Assembly (NCBI GenBank): GCA_013368325.1
Contig: JAACJK010000001.1
Span: 2,976,001 to 3,040,000 of the forward strand
Length of the DNA: 64,000 nt
Direction: 5' to 3'
Origin: Ephemerocybe angulata
Lineage: Eukaryota > Basidiomycota > Agaricomycetes > Agaricales > Psathyrellaceae
Part shown: positions 33,575 through 45,332 of the stretch, piece after piece
How positions within the stretch are numbered: position 1 is the first letter of the stretch
How the letters are laid out: each line of letters starts with the position of its first letter
Notes under the pieces: model-generated
Told to the model about the DNA's origin: nothing
Databases searched by the model: none
What the model saw: only the letters and a program-made list of their open reading frames with translations
Translations under genes and position numbers: made by a program

Positions 33575-35406
33575 TGCGGGCGGCAGTCTTGAGGTCGTAG
33601 GGATTTCGCGTCCTCACAATTGATTAGCCCAACAGACAGATTTAGGCTTTTGCCGAGCATCAGCTGTACAGTTGCTGATCCCATCAGCGGCATCCATTGC
33701 CGGTCCAATCCCATTCCTGCCACCCCTTGCCCTCCGCGTCTTCCCCCCACCGAAGCTGTGGATGCTCCTTGTGTTTCCCCATCGTCCTCGATGACCAGAA
33801 TCTGATTTTTCTGTCCCCTTTTTACTTCTATGTTGCCCGATGGCCAGCAAGTATCCCAAGTTCTCAGGGCGAAGAAGATATCTCGGAGTAACTGCACGAA
33901 GGCCTTCGACAGATCTCCAATTTATCATGCAATTGCACGAAAATACACATGTCGCTTTGCAACGCCGAAGGGCGAAGCCACCAGACTTTCCAAGCATACA
34001 TAATCTTATCTTGAAATCTTTCAAGGTTCGCGGCTGGGGCCAGGGCCTACCATCTTGCCTCGATGTCATACAGAAGCACCTGGTTTACCTCCTACAGCTC
34101 AGCCTGGGACTTCGCTTCCATCTGCCACTCTTCTCTATGAGGCAGCGTCCGTTCTGGTCTCCGTATCATACTGGGCCCGCGAGCATATCACGTCAGGGAA
34201 GGCAGGGAAAGGTATCATTGTGTAGCATCGCAAATGTGATGTCGTACTTGGACCTGAAGCACAGAACCGCTCTCGTCACACATGCGTCTCGCCCCGTAAT
34301 CGATATCGCATCCGACCATCGGTTCCCACTGGAGCGCGACTGAATTGCGCTGGAGCCGACGTCAACAGGTTCAATACAATCTTTCAATCCTCAACGCGCT
34401 CCAACCTACGAAAACTTTTTTCGACGCATGGGATCGACGCATGGAACCCAACAAACAAGGCTTTTGCATTCTCTCAAGATCTAATTGAAGCGCGGTCGCG
34501 TTTCTCCGAACGAGTTTATTTCAAGGTCCAGAAGCAGCCCCACCGTGGTATGAGAGGGCCATTATCACACATGCTGAGCTTCTTCTTGGGTGGCTGGGAC
34601 CTGACAGGCATGGTACCCTTACTTAGGGACGCTGTCTATCGCCTGCCTATTCCACTCGTGCTTCTTGGACCCCCAATCACCCTTAAAGAAACATATGCCT
34701 CCCGAAGGCGTAGGTAGGTATATGTCTGTCAGTTCCCAAATCCCCGACATCAAGGAGCAAATCCTACTCGGAGAAAGCAGTTTTGCATGACGAACCGTCG
34801 TCATGAGGCACAGATGTAAATCGACTTGGTCTTTACCTCACCACTGCTTCTTCAATGCTTTGAGCGACAGCCACCCCAATTCCCAGACTTATCTATTATA
34901 GTATCAGCCATCGTAGGTACTTGCAAGGGACTGCAATGCGCCATACTTGTCTATCTCTACGATCTACTTCCGACCCTCAGCAAGTCTGATGGAACCTTCG
35001 CGGAAGGCCTGCTGAACACGCTTACCGATTCAAGCAAGATGCAAGTCCGACTAGCCTCCTTCCAATTCAAAAATCACAATCGATTCCTTTGTATCCGTAT
35101 TGGTTCTACCACGAAATAAACAAGAAACGTTGATATGCCCCCTTACCTTCCAATCCGCTGGTACACTCCAATAGGTCGGGGAAGCAAGACTGACCCACAA
35201 CTATGGATACTGGCGAGAGGTAACCGCTGCAATCTGCACAATCCCTGAATTACCCTGGCCCACCTCAAAGTTTGAGGACTGTATTGTCGAGTTGAGGGAT
35301 GCGAAGAGAAGTTTCGATGTTCGATGTGACAGTTAAAACACATCGGGAGGCGAGGGAGGACCATGCAGACCATACGAAGAAGCGTCAGGGCGTCAGGAGC
35401 ATTGAA
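33575..35406. other. Gene-poor stretch between RPL4 and galactokinase
   Basis: About 1.8 kb. Holds the RPL4 promoter and the 3' flank of the galactokinase gene. A 167-codon frame at 33840-34343 (+) has no recognisable domain, no conserved-looking composition and no splice signals worth trusting; I do not call it. Confidence 0.4.
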
Positions 35407-37633
35407 TCAGCCATCACGGGCAGGAAGTTGTGTACCACAGCAAGGAGAGCACTCACCACAAGCCCCTCTCCCAGGTCTCGTCGCAAATATAGCCTCTTTC
35501 AGCGCACCATCCTCGAGACCTTTATAGGGTGGGTATTCTTCCTTTATTTTGGCGATGAACCCATCCACTTGGTCCTCCGCCACAATCGACACCGTACATC
35601 CGCCCCACCCAGCACCTACCATTCAGTCATCAGAACCACATTCAGTCAAAGACACTTCGTTAATTGAGTTCCGGGCACAGAGTGGCTTGAGCACATACCA
35701 GTCAGTCGACTCCCGAACGCACCGGCAGAGCGAGCGAGCTTTGTCAATTGATCCAGCTCAGGGCACGAGCACTCAAACAGCTCCGCACAACTCTCTTGAG
35801 ACTCGTTCATCAGCTTCCCCAGCTTCTTCTGATAAACACCCATGTCTCCCGTTCCAGCCGACTCTGCCGCCGTGCTAGCTTCCAGGCAGAGCTGTCTGAA
35901 TTGCAGAACTCGTAGGGCTTCCAACAGAACGTGCTTCGTCCTCTTGTACAGCTCGAACTCCGTCGCCTCCACTGTGGGTGGCAATAAACAGGATCGACCC
36001 ATCAGCACATCTGAATGAATTGGGTGACAGAGTTTTAGGGTACATACCCTCGATCCAGGACAAGTAAACTTTCTGGAACGCATCGCGCTGGAGGCCTGAC
36101 ATCTCGATCATTTCCTCCAACGTAACGCCAGATCGCCCAGCGGCGACAGCAGCCCCGTCTCGGGAATGCAGCACGTCCAGCTTCTTGGCGATGCTCTGCA
36201 GTGCCTCCGCCAACGCATCGGCACTGAGCACTTTGCCGCCCTGAATGTCCTCCCCGGCCCATCGTCCTACGACCTCCCTCAGCGTCACGCGCTCTTCGGC
36301 GCCTAGGGGCACATTCAACGAGCGCGCGAGAACGCGTGCCGCGACGAGGGTTTCGACGACGCGGAGATTATAACAGCGCTTCGCTGACACGGCCTTGTCG
36401 GACACGACGAGAGAATTCGCGCAGACGAACACGACACCGTGAGGGAGGGGCACGGGAGAAGCCTTCAGTTCTGGGTAAAAGGAAATGTAAAGCGCCGATG
36501 CAGGGTCTGACATAACAGAGGCTGCCTGATCCATTCTGGACGAAACGCAATCGTCGTCGTCGGAGGTAAGTTACCACCCAGAAAGCAAGTTGGGACCTGG
36601 AGACTTACCCTCCACTGTTGACTCCTACATGTCATGAAAGAAGGTTCGTCAGCTACTAAGGTTTTCGGCACGCAGATGATCGTAATCACCAACGCGTTTC
36701 TCGTTTTCCATGGACATTTGGACGAGCTCTCCTTTCGTTATTATCTTGTCCACATTGGGGGGATCGAGCTACCGTAGAGGGTTAGATTTGGTACGGTATG
36801 ATACACGATATATATAGCACGGTACCTTCCCATTGACAGCAAGGAATGCCAGCGTACTCGCTACCACCATCGCAGCACTCGACGAGAGGCCCGATCCGGC
36901 GGGAACAGCGCCTGTCACTAAGAGGTCAACAGGAACGGGACCCTGGTTTGCGCCACTGCTCAGCGTTGTAGCCGCTGGAAAGAAACGCTCGAGGACCCCC
37001 TGAGAATGATGTCAGCATCGCGTCCTGCATAATCTTATCTGAGGAAGCACGGCGAACATAGTACCCCGCCTTGACATAGCTCTCCCACCGCAGCTCCTTC
37101 TTGTTGATATCGAGATGCCATTCCTCCGTGTGCGCAGCGTCTCCGCTGATCGTGGGCTTCGAGACAGAGGTCGTCGCGGGCTCGAAGATCTTCCGGTCGT
37201 ACTTGGGGTGGACGTTGTCTACAACCACAGTGCGCGATTCCTCGCCGTGCGTCCCGCACGCGATCAAGATGTCCGGCTCGACTGCAGCTGGAAGTACGCC
37301 AAACAGCGAATAGTCGATGTGCTCGCCTGCGATCGCGGTGATCAGCGACACAGGCACTCGAAGTGGCGCGGACAAGTATAGCCACCTATCAAGCTATCCC
37401 AAGCCAATCCGAGTCAACGTTATAAGTGGATTTTCTTCATCGAAAGGAGGTGTAACGACATACTTCACACGACCAGGCGCTCGAGCGATGTAACTTGGTT
37501 TCCTACCGTATCGCCTCTCGAACTCTTCAGCCAGGCCGTTCCATCGCTCGATATTTGCCAAAGTGGGGACAAGACCGCCGAAAACGTCGTTCAAGGCGGT
37601 GAATACCGGGATCTGCTGGTAGGCGTAGTCCAT
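35407..37633 (-). CDS. GAL1: Galactokinase (GHMP kinase), first signature motif disrupted
   Basis: Seen: MDYAYQQIPVFTALNDVFGG, LAEEFERRYGRKPSYIARAP, GEHIDYSLFGVLPAAVEPDI, WHLDINKKELRWESYVKAGY, the GHMP ATP loop GAVPAGSGLSSSAAMVVAS, VGVNSGGMDQAASVMSDP, FVCANSLVVSDKAVSAKRCY, SRDGAAVAAGRSGVTLEEMI, SAGAFGSRLTG and AGWGGCTVSIVAEDQVDGF near the end. Known: phosphorylates galactose to galactose-1-phosphate, first step of the Leloir pathway. Odd: the usual RAPGRVNLIGEHIDY runs across an intron here and cannot be joined cleanly. The second exon reads SLITAIAGEHIDY, as if 12 bp were inserted between LI and GEH, and the plausible donor and acceptor phases do not restore the motif. The last exon is uncertain: the frame stops at 35407 but a further small exon is possible. 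Otherwise domain content is complete (about 520 residues). Confidence 0.88.
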
Positions 37634-39430
37634 GGGTGAGAAAGAAGAGAAAGAGGAGCCATGGTCGAGTCGAAGAAGTTGAACTTATGCATCGACCGGA
37701 CCGGACGAGAACATCAACGGATCGGGCCGAGATCAACGACCCGCCGGCGCTCAAACTCCTGTTGGGCGCCTAAAGGCGCTTCCGACGGCTGCTCCCTTTG
37801 TGAAGAGGCGTTTCCATGCGCTTTCTCACATGCTTGTAGCGATGGCGTCTGTCATGGCGCATGTGCGCGTCTCATAGCCTCTCATCGACATCTTCACCTG
37901 AGCTCCACGGTTATCTGGATTTCAATACCCAATTCTCCACTGTTGTACACCTTGGATATTACCTACCTGCTGCGGAGTTCCGGGGTCCCAGTGACCTCTA
38001 AGGGTGCCTTAGAGAGAGGTATAACGAACTGAGGTGGGATGGAGAGAACGACAGATGACTACCTTGCGCGCTGGGTTCAATCAGAATTCTCTCATCTTAA
38101 AAGGCTAGCTGCCAGCCTACAACGACCTTGAATGCTAAAGCGGAGTTCTCAATTAGCCATGTTGGCCCCGTAAAACGGTAAAGTAGTTAAGAAGCCCTAT
38201 CTGTATTCAGTTGAGGGCGACAGTATCCATATTTCTCCTTTAGAGACTGCTTACCACATTTCCGAAGGGTCATGGTAGCGAGGGAATAACGAACCGCTGT
38301 TACGCGTGGGTTAAGAGCACAGTGAAGCAGAATTGTGGGCTTACTTATTTTCTTCATGGGGTTCTCGCACCCTTAAGTTACAAAAATGGTGTCGCTGTAC
38401 AAGCTCAGAATCCGAATTCTTGCAATCCAAAACTATGCTTTGCGGTGCTGCAGCTTGCCATATGCATACTGATATTCGATGTCCTCCGACACGGGCGCAC
38501 ATAGGAGCTGCTATATATATGCCGTAGGTATACTCATGCACCGTTGCACGCAGCCCTGAGTCATGGGACCACATGTCGTTCGGGATAGAAGTCTCAAACG
38601 CTTCCAATGGGTCAAGAGAGCTGATCAGCCATAGGGCTTCGAAGACGATTGTCCCTCTTGGCCCTCGGCCGTACACAGTTCTTGCTGAGGCGAGGACTAG
38701 TTCCTCAAAAGGGACCTCGTCTCGTCAGCACTAGGCACGAATATAAGTTTGACTCATTTAAGCGATACAAAAATTGATGCAGCTCTGGTTATCTTTGCCT
38801 GCTATGACTCGTAGGTATAGCTGAGCGGTAGACCTTGGCTCGATGAATAGGTATTAGGAGTATTTCTATGGTGCTCCTCGATGTCCTCACCACCCACCCA
38901 ATCCAATATGACCGAGGTTATCCTGTTGTCGGCCTTGCAACGCTGAGCGGCTATCGCGCGAAGCAAGTATCACACTACATACGTTCAGACAATAGTTATG
39001 GTATTCCAGTAAGGATTCAAACAAAGTTGCCTTCGTTTCAAAGGGAAAAGCTACCTCTGCCCAAGCCTCTGCCCCCTGTCCATATTCGTACGCTTGATGG
39101 TATAACTCCGAAGATCCGTCCTTAGGTCCGTCAGGGCCGGCAATCTAGCAATTTACCGGATATCTCTCTTACCCATCGTTGGCGGCAACATTTTCGACTG
39201 CAAAGCGTGCCATATGTTCGAGTCAGATAAGCCTCAAGTTTACTACTATACTGACCAAGATAATATATAGCCGTGGATTGTGCCAGGCTGTAAGTCGTAC
39301 CATCGGAGGACACGCACGAGCACTGCAAACGTGGATCCGACCTAGCCGAGTACAGGGCCATCTTGCTTCCGAGTCACAATTATTCCTCCCGTTCATCTTG
39401 CCGGACCCCACCACAGTTGTCGATAAGAAA
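37634..39430. other. Gene-poor stretch between galactokinase and aminotransferase
   Basis: About 1.8 kb with only short, unrelated open frames (all under 125 codons). A tRNA-like D-arm string near 38815-38840 (TAGCTGAGCGGTAGA) has no matching anticodon and T arms. Holds the divergent promoters of the two flanking genes. Confidence 0.4.
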
Positions 39431-42201
39431 ATGGCCCAACAAACACTTAGTTCTGTCAGTTTGTCTCCATCTTCAAACGATCTTTCAATCTAATGGGGTA
39501 TAGAACTCTACAACGGGTAGCTCAGCCCCCAATGGCCTGGCACAGAAGGTTCCGTTAAACCCATGATAGGAATAGAGCAGCGCTTCTAACGAACGCCAAA
39601 AGTCCGTAGAACGGCTTCCAGAATCCTTCTACACCCAATTTCTGTCAATCAGCGCCCTGAAGCGCAAGCCCAGCCCGAGTACGGACAGCCCCTCCTCTTC
39701 CCACTCGTGCAACTTGCCTGACTCATGCTCCATCACCACGCTACACAGTCCGAGGACTTTTCCCGCTCGAGAAAACTCCGGGGCTCATCTCGCTGCTGGC
39801 GGGCAAGCCCAATCCGTCGACGTTCCCCTTCACCTCTTTGAGCTTCAAGGCGCGGTCGCCGACGAACCCCGATGAGGAGCTCGATCTGACCGTCGACGGC
39901 GACGAGCTCAAGGCGGGGCTGCAGTATTCCGACACCGCTGGCACGAAGCCGCTTATAGACTGGCTCTTTGGCCTGCAGGAACGATACCATGGCAGGGTGC
40001 GAGGAGAGGGATGGAGGATCTCGGTGGGATCAGGGTCCCAAGATCTGATCTACAAGGTGTGTAGTATGTGCTCCCTTTCAAGCTCGCCTTGCTGGTGGAA
40101 AGAAGCATTTGTAACAGACGCTGACTCGGGTCTGGAAATTCTCCTGATCTGTGATTGTAGGCCGTAGAGGCATTCGTGAACCCCGGGGACCCTGTATTGG
40201 TCGAATCCCCTGTCTACGCGTGGGTGAATATTTGGTTCCGTTAAGCACTGATTTTGACTCGGCGAAACCGTAGGGGTACCATCCCTATGTTCGAGGGCCT
40301 TGGTTGCGAGCAGCTAGGCATGTTAATTTACTTCCTTGACGCGTTCCTATCTATTAACGCCATCGACCGGTCACAGAGGTAGAAACCGACGCACATGGCA
40401 TCTGCTCGACCTCGCTCCGATCCATCCTTGAGAACTGGCCAGCGGAGAAACCGAAGCCCAAGGTTCTCTACACCGTCCCTGTAAGTCGGACAGTCGTCTA
40501 AGCAGTCCCCCTTTTCTATGCCTCCTTCTATCACAATACACTAACGCAGCACGGTCCTAGTACGGATGCAATCCCACAGGTATGACTGCAACATTGGAGC
40601 GCCGGAAGGAGGTGCTGCAGCTCGCGAAGGAACACAACTTTTTAATCCTCGAAGGTACGTTGTCCCTCCCACTCCACACCTGATTTTTGGTTAGATCATC
40701 GCCCCTTTTCGTGCATGGCATCCCCTTAATACCGGGTGCAAGCACAAAGATAGGCATGCCGCTTTTTTGATCGACGCTATCAGCGCCTTCGTGGCTTCCA
40801 AAAAACACCCTGATGCATGATCACACTCTCACCCCCTGCTTCGCGTGGTTCTTTCCTGTTCTTTCCCTACCCGCGATTAATGCTCGCTAACAGCAGCACC
40901 CCCAACCTAATCACACTCTTACAAACAACCGCAATTGATGACCCACTAACTCCTCCACAGACGATCCTTATTTTTATCTGTACTATGGAACGGCGCCGCG
41001 CTACCCGTCGTACTTTAACCTGGAGGAGACGTATTTGGGAGAGACAGGGCGCGTGTTGAGGTTTGATAGCTTTTCGAAGATCTTGAGCGCTGGAATTAGG
41101 ATTGGGTTTGCGAGCGGGCCTACCCCACTTCTGAACGCGATAGATATGCATGTGAGTGCCAAACTTTCCACTTTTATTTCCGATGCTTCGCGCAGGACGA
41201 GGTGCGGCTTGATGGCCGGCCATCCTTGGGCGCTTGCGGCTGCAGTGCGGCTGGGCTGGAATCAATGGCCCTGCCCCCATCTCTCCCGCCCCCTCTCTTC
41301 AAGAATAAATTGGGTGTCTAAATTTTCGTATCAATAGACCGCGACATCGAACCTCCAATCTTCTTCCCTCACGCAAGCGATCGCTGCCACGCTGTTGAAT
41401 GCGTGGGGCTACGATGGCTTCCAAGCGCACATCGACCAGGTTTCGGCCTTCTACAGGGAGAAGCGCGACATCTTTGAGAAGGGTATGAAGAAGCACTTGG
41501 CGGGTCTCGCAGAATGGGATACTCCGGAGGCTGGGATGTTTTTCTGGTGAGTCGGGGTGGTCCCATATTATTATTATCTATCGGTCCTTTTTTTTCTTCA
41601 CTCTTCCCGCTTTCCTGGGTTTAAGGATAGGGGAGACAAGGAGTCTGGACCTCGCTCTCCCGGGTTTTCTCTCACATATCTTGATGATATTTGTATTTTA
41701 TTGTCGCAGTCTTTATCTTTCTTCTCCCGAGGCGTCATCGCTTTCTTTAAAGTCTGCCTCCGGCTGCAGACACCCGCTTATGCGCTTCCGCTCTATGCTT
41801 CCGACGCTTCTAAATGGCGGGGGTCGGACGGTGATATCAATGCGCGAGCTCACGGACGCACAGTGATTTCAATCCCCCATTCCAGCTCCTTCGCATTACC
41901 TTTTCTTGCCTCCCACCCCTCCTCCTTAACCAACACTAACCACAACTTCACCCTATCAATTCACAGGTTCAAGCTGCTCACTAAAGACGGCTCCGAGGGC
42001 GACTCGAAGGCGATCATTGAGACCACGGCCTTCAACCGGGGCGTGCTTGCGCTGCCCGGCACCGCGTTCCTTCCGAACGGGCGTAAGACGGCGTATGTGC
42101 GCGCGTCGTTCAGCTTGACGCCCGAGGAGGATGTGGATGTCGCCCTTGGGAGGCTGAGAGAGGCGATTTTGGACGCGCATAAGGAGGCTACGGGGGCGTG
42201 A
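39431..42201 (+). CDS. Class I/II PLP aminotransferase (aromatic/2-aminoadipate/kynurenine type, Aro8-like)
   Basis: Seen, in about ten exons: MAQQTLSS joins SSASNERQKSVERLPESF, then ALKRKPSPIRGLFPLEKTPG, ISLLAGKPNPSTFPFTSLSF, the substrate-side QYSDTAGTKPLIDWLFGLQE, ISVGSGSQDLIYK, PGDPVLVESPVYA, TVPYGCNPTGMTATLERRKE with the PLP-contacting NPTG, DDPYFYLYYG, the Schiff-base lysine in VLRFDSFSKILSAGIRIGF, TSNLQSSSLTQAIAATLLNA, and AYVRASFSLTPEEDVDVAL. All catalytic elements are present. Known: this family transaminates aromatic amino acids, kynurenine or 2-aminoadipate with 2-oxoglutarate. Splicing of the tiny first exon is supported by matching phase. The last intron (41549-41965) is much longer than the others (about 400 bp) and contains nothing I recognise. 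Substrate choice within the family cannot be read from sequence. Confidence 0.88.
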
Positions 42202-44890
42202 GTGGTGGGAATTAAATTTATGGTGCTGGATCTATAACAATTTAAAAGGGAGAAGAAGAAAGTATTAACGAATGAATGTATTTTGGATATGGGGCTTTGT
42301 TGTGAAGGCGCAGAGATTCGAACCTCAAGCTCAGCGACACATGAGATTCTTGCCACATTACTCACTTGCTCTCCCTCGGGCACAACCGCAAAAGGAGATG
42401 CTCGGAGGACGCTGTATTGGTTCCCCAAATGAACAGCACGCCTATTAGTAGTACAGAAGGTCGGCATTACGAGCACATTCGTACAGTGTCCTCAGTCCTG
42501 TACAGTTACAGATCCCGCACCAATCCCGGCTTGTGCCCCAAAAGATAGCGACCGTACAAAAATCGAGGGTGCTTTGACAAGCCCATTTAGGGGCGACCGC
42601 GCGATGATCGCAGCCGGGGCTGCTGGAATATTGAATAAACTTCGAAACGAACCCCGTTTCATAGTTCGGGCGTGGTCGTGCAACATAACGAGTTGTGTCT
42701 TAGCAGGCATGCTACGTACTAACATAATACTACATGCAACGTTAGACGTAATTAAAGCGAGTGTGGTCAAGCCGAACGGACATGAACTTAACATGAACTT
42801 CAAGTTGTCGAACACGAGTTGCGACGTGAAGCTTGGAGTTGGTTGTGGGGGTACCGGTCCCCGGGTGGCGATGGCGGCAGCGCGCATTGTCCCATCAATG
42901 CTGACAACCGGTATATTCAAGTGGCGGGTCGGGACCCGGTTTCGGGGTGTAAATATGGCAGGGAGGGCCCGAGGCGGGCGGGAGGCTTTGTTCTTGAGGA
43001 GGGAGGAGGGGTCCTAAGTCGTGGTAGCGTGGTTAATTATTTGGGCACCCTGAATCGAAGGGGATCGGGGGTGCTCGCGTGTTCGAGGGGGTTTGATATA
43101 TGGGGAGGTAGTATTGGTGAGGGTGTTTGTTGCGGGAGGGTTGGTCGTGCCGGATACCGACTGAGGGTGGGTGGGTTATCGTTTCAATTGGGCTTTGATT
43201 TGGGGTGGGGAGGTGAGGCGGACGTCTACTTCATTTCGGGTAGCAAGTATGTTCTAGGTGCGCACCGAATCCCGACTACGGTACGATTGGATCAGTGTTC
43301 TGCCGGAGACGGATGCACAAGCCTAGCACAAGTTATTTATGACAGTCAAAGAGGTTTGGTAGAGTAAATGTGCGTATATCGTCCTTATTTAGAGGCTAGC
43401 GGGCATCCAGGATGTGTCCAATAGAGGGTTAGACAAAGGCTAACCCAAGGAGGAGGACTTCAGACGCTCTGGCAAGGGAGCCCTTAAAGCTTAAACTTGA
43501 TATTAATGGAAAGAGGGTGGTCAGTATCACACTTCGTGGATACCAACAGCACCAGCAGCATCGAATGAAGTACCCAGAGATAAACCCCATTATAGTCCAA
43601 CCACCCTAGTGTCCAGTCCAGGAGTTCCAGGAAGGAAGCTTCAAGGGAGTAGGCAGAACGACGAGTTTCAAACCCCCCAAAGCTTCCCTCCCTACAAACA
43701 GGAAGCCGTGCGGCACTAATGGCAATTCATTGATATCGAAGCCCCCCATTTAATTTCCGGAGGGACACATTGACAGAAATTAGAATCAGATCGCCGTCCG
43801 GGGCCGTCCTGCCCAACGAAGACAGCAGCTGCAGAGGGCGGCGACGGCGGGTTTAACGTTTACCGTTTGCGTACGGGGGTGCTTGTGGGCGCTCGATGTG
43901 CCTTGGTCCGACCAAGACCATCGAGCGCCCACAATAGTCGCCGACTGCCGGGATTCAATGGCTTGCTTCCCGCGACGGTGTGTCCAAAGAGATGTCTATG
44001 TAGATAAGTGGAATTATAGGAGTGAGTGTGAGTCACTAGTTTGGCCGGTGCATTTTGGGGTGGAGTGGTGGAAGGTCGGTGGTAAGTAGGTGACCGGCGG
44101 CGGGAGAGAATGAGAGGTGCGTCGTCGTTTCGGGGTCCGGGATGGCGAGCTTTGATGAGTGGAGGAGGCTGGGCTTGAGCCTTGCCAGGAGGGTGTTTCG
44201 AGGATTTTCACCGCGCTGGAGGGTCGCTAATCATGAGGGTCGCAGCGAAAGAGATGGAAAGGCTTGGAAAGGCCCTGGTAATTTCGCCGAGCCTCCATGG
44301 ACCTCGGAGCTTGTGGTGCAGATGTGGGCGTGAATCTGAGATGGAGGTAGCCCAGGCCACCCGGGATTTAATGCTCTTGTGTTTTATGAGGATGGGCGTC
44401 AGAATCTGTCAGGAAATTGCAACAGATATGTGGCAGGTGGGGTTATTAAGGTCGCCGGTCACCGGTGAGCGCCTCTGTTGCCATGGATGAAATGCTTATT
44501 TTCACCTGGCCCTACGTGCAGGACGAGAGGTGGGGATGAAGGGAGGTGTAGACGTCGTTGTAAGTATGGTTCAGGAGCAAAGCCACACGATGCGGCGGCT
44601 CCGCCGGCATTTGCTGGGCGGAACATATAGCGGTGACATCAAGTCGAGATGAAGCACATTCGAATCTTGTCTAGAACTTTCATCAGCCATCCTTTGCTTC
44701 CGCTGAACCTCTTCCTGTGCGTGTGTCAGGGCCGAGGTCACATAGATAGATCGATGCACTGACGCCTGCAATCACAGAGAACAACGAAACACCGCGAGTT
44801 TTCAATTTGTGAGTCGAGGCTTCTTTCTGTACCCTGAAATTTAAAAATGCCCGTGTCCGATTGACTGGCTGATAACGGTGCAGAAGAACA
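42202..44890. other. 2.7 kb without a recognisable gene
   Basis: Contains open frames up to 182 codons (42574-43017, 42819-43367) whose translations are Gly/Arg-rich and featureless, so probably GC-driven. Holds a tRNA-like fragment near 42308-42380, a near-perfect hairpin at 43883-43934, and a pair of inverted GGTGACCGGCG-type 11-mers around 44088 and 44455 that might bound a decayed miniature element. Confidence 0.4.
43883..43934. repeat. Near-perfect 52-nt hairpin
   Basis: Arms of 16 bp (43883-43898, TTGTGGGCGCTCGATG, and 43919-43934) are exact reverse complements; inside them CTTGGTC and GACCAAG form a second stem after a 3/2-nt bulge, leaving a one-base centre. A single strand would fold into one long stable stem. 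No gene is adjacent; candidates are a remnant of a palindromic element, a cruciform-forming site or a small-RNA precursor. Confidence 0.85.
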
Positions 44891-45169
44891 ATGGCATTCG
44901 CGAACACTTCTGTGCCCGTAAACGCTTGCTATGCCGTCAAGTGCTCCAGCTGTGGGAAGACGACCTGGGCGGTGCGTAATCGTTGGATTGGGATTTGCTC
45001 TGGATCGATCTGACGGGACCATTATTTAGGGCTGCGGACAGCACGCTGAAGCGGTACGTGGAGATGCAGTTAAACCCTGAATGTGCGTCCTGACATACGC
45101 CTGCAGGTGATGAAGGACGTCAAGGACGAGGACAAGTGCACCTGCAAGGAGTCGGCGGAGAATAAGTAG
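44891..45169 (+). CDS. Tiny Cys-rich (CX2C) protein, 56 residues
   Basis: Seen: three exons give MAFANTSVPVNACYAVKCSS, CGKTTWAGCGQHAEAVMKDV, KDEDKCTCKESAENK. Cysteines at C-S-S-C, GCG and C-T-C and a His form a probable single zinc site. Both introns are short with clean GT-AG ends and keep phase 0 (after TTWA and after AEA). Known: small proteins with a CGKTTWAGCG core are found, I believe, in fungi and plants, without an assigned role. It is too short for simple gene finders and easily missed. It lies 160 bp upstream of the kinase gene in the same direction. Confidence 0.72.
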
Positions 45170-45332
45170 GAGCTTAGCGGGGAGTTAGCGTCTGAAATAA
45201 ATAAATAAATAATTGGCTGAGATTCGCGATGGGGGTGATTGGGGTCCTGCAGTTCCCCGATATGGAGCAGGGTATGGATATGAAGTAGCGCTGGTATTCG
45301 CTCGCTCTGTTCATGGTTCCCGTCGACGCACA

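Noticed and set aside
33840..34343. 167-codon plus-strand frame between RPL4 and galactokinase
   Set aside because: Random-looking composition, no motif, no splice or promoter support.
38812..38850. tRNA gene from a D-arm-like string
   Set aside because: No anticodon stem, T loop or acceptor pairing follows within tRNA length.
42574..43367. Two overlapping frames of 147 and 182 codons
   Set aside because: Gly/Arg-rich translation in a GC-rich spacer; neither shows a domain or plausible intron structure.
44088..44465. Miniature transposon bounded by GGTGACCGGCG inverted 11-mers
   Set aside because: The match is short for a GC-rich region, and no target-site duplication or second copy was seen.
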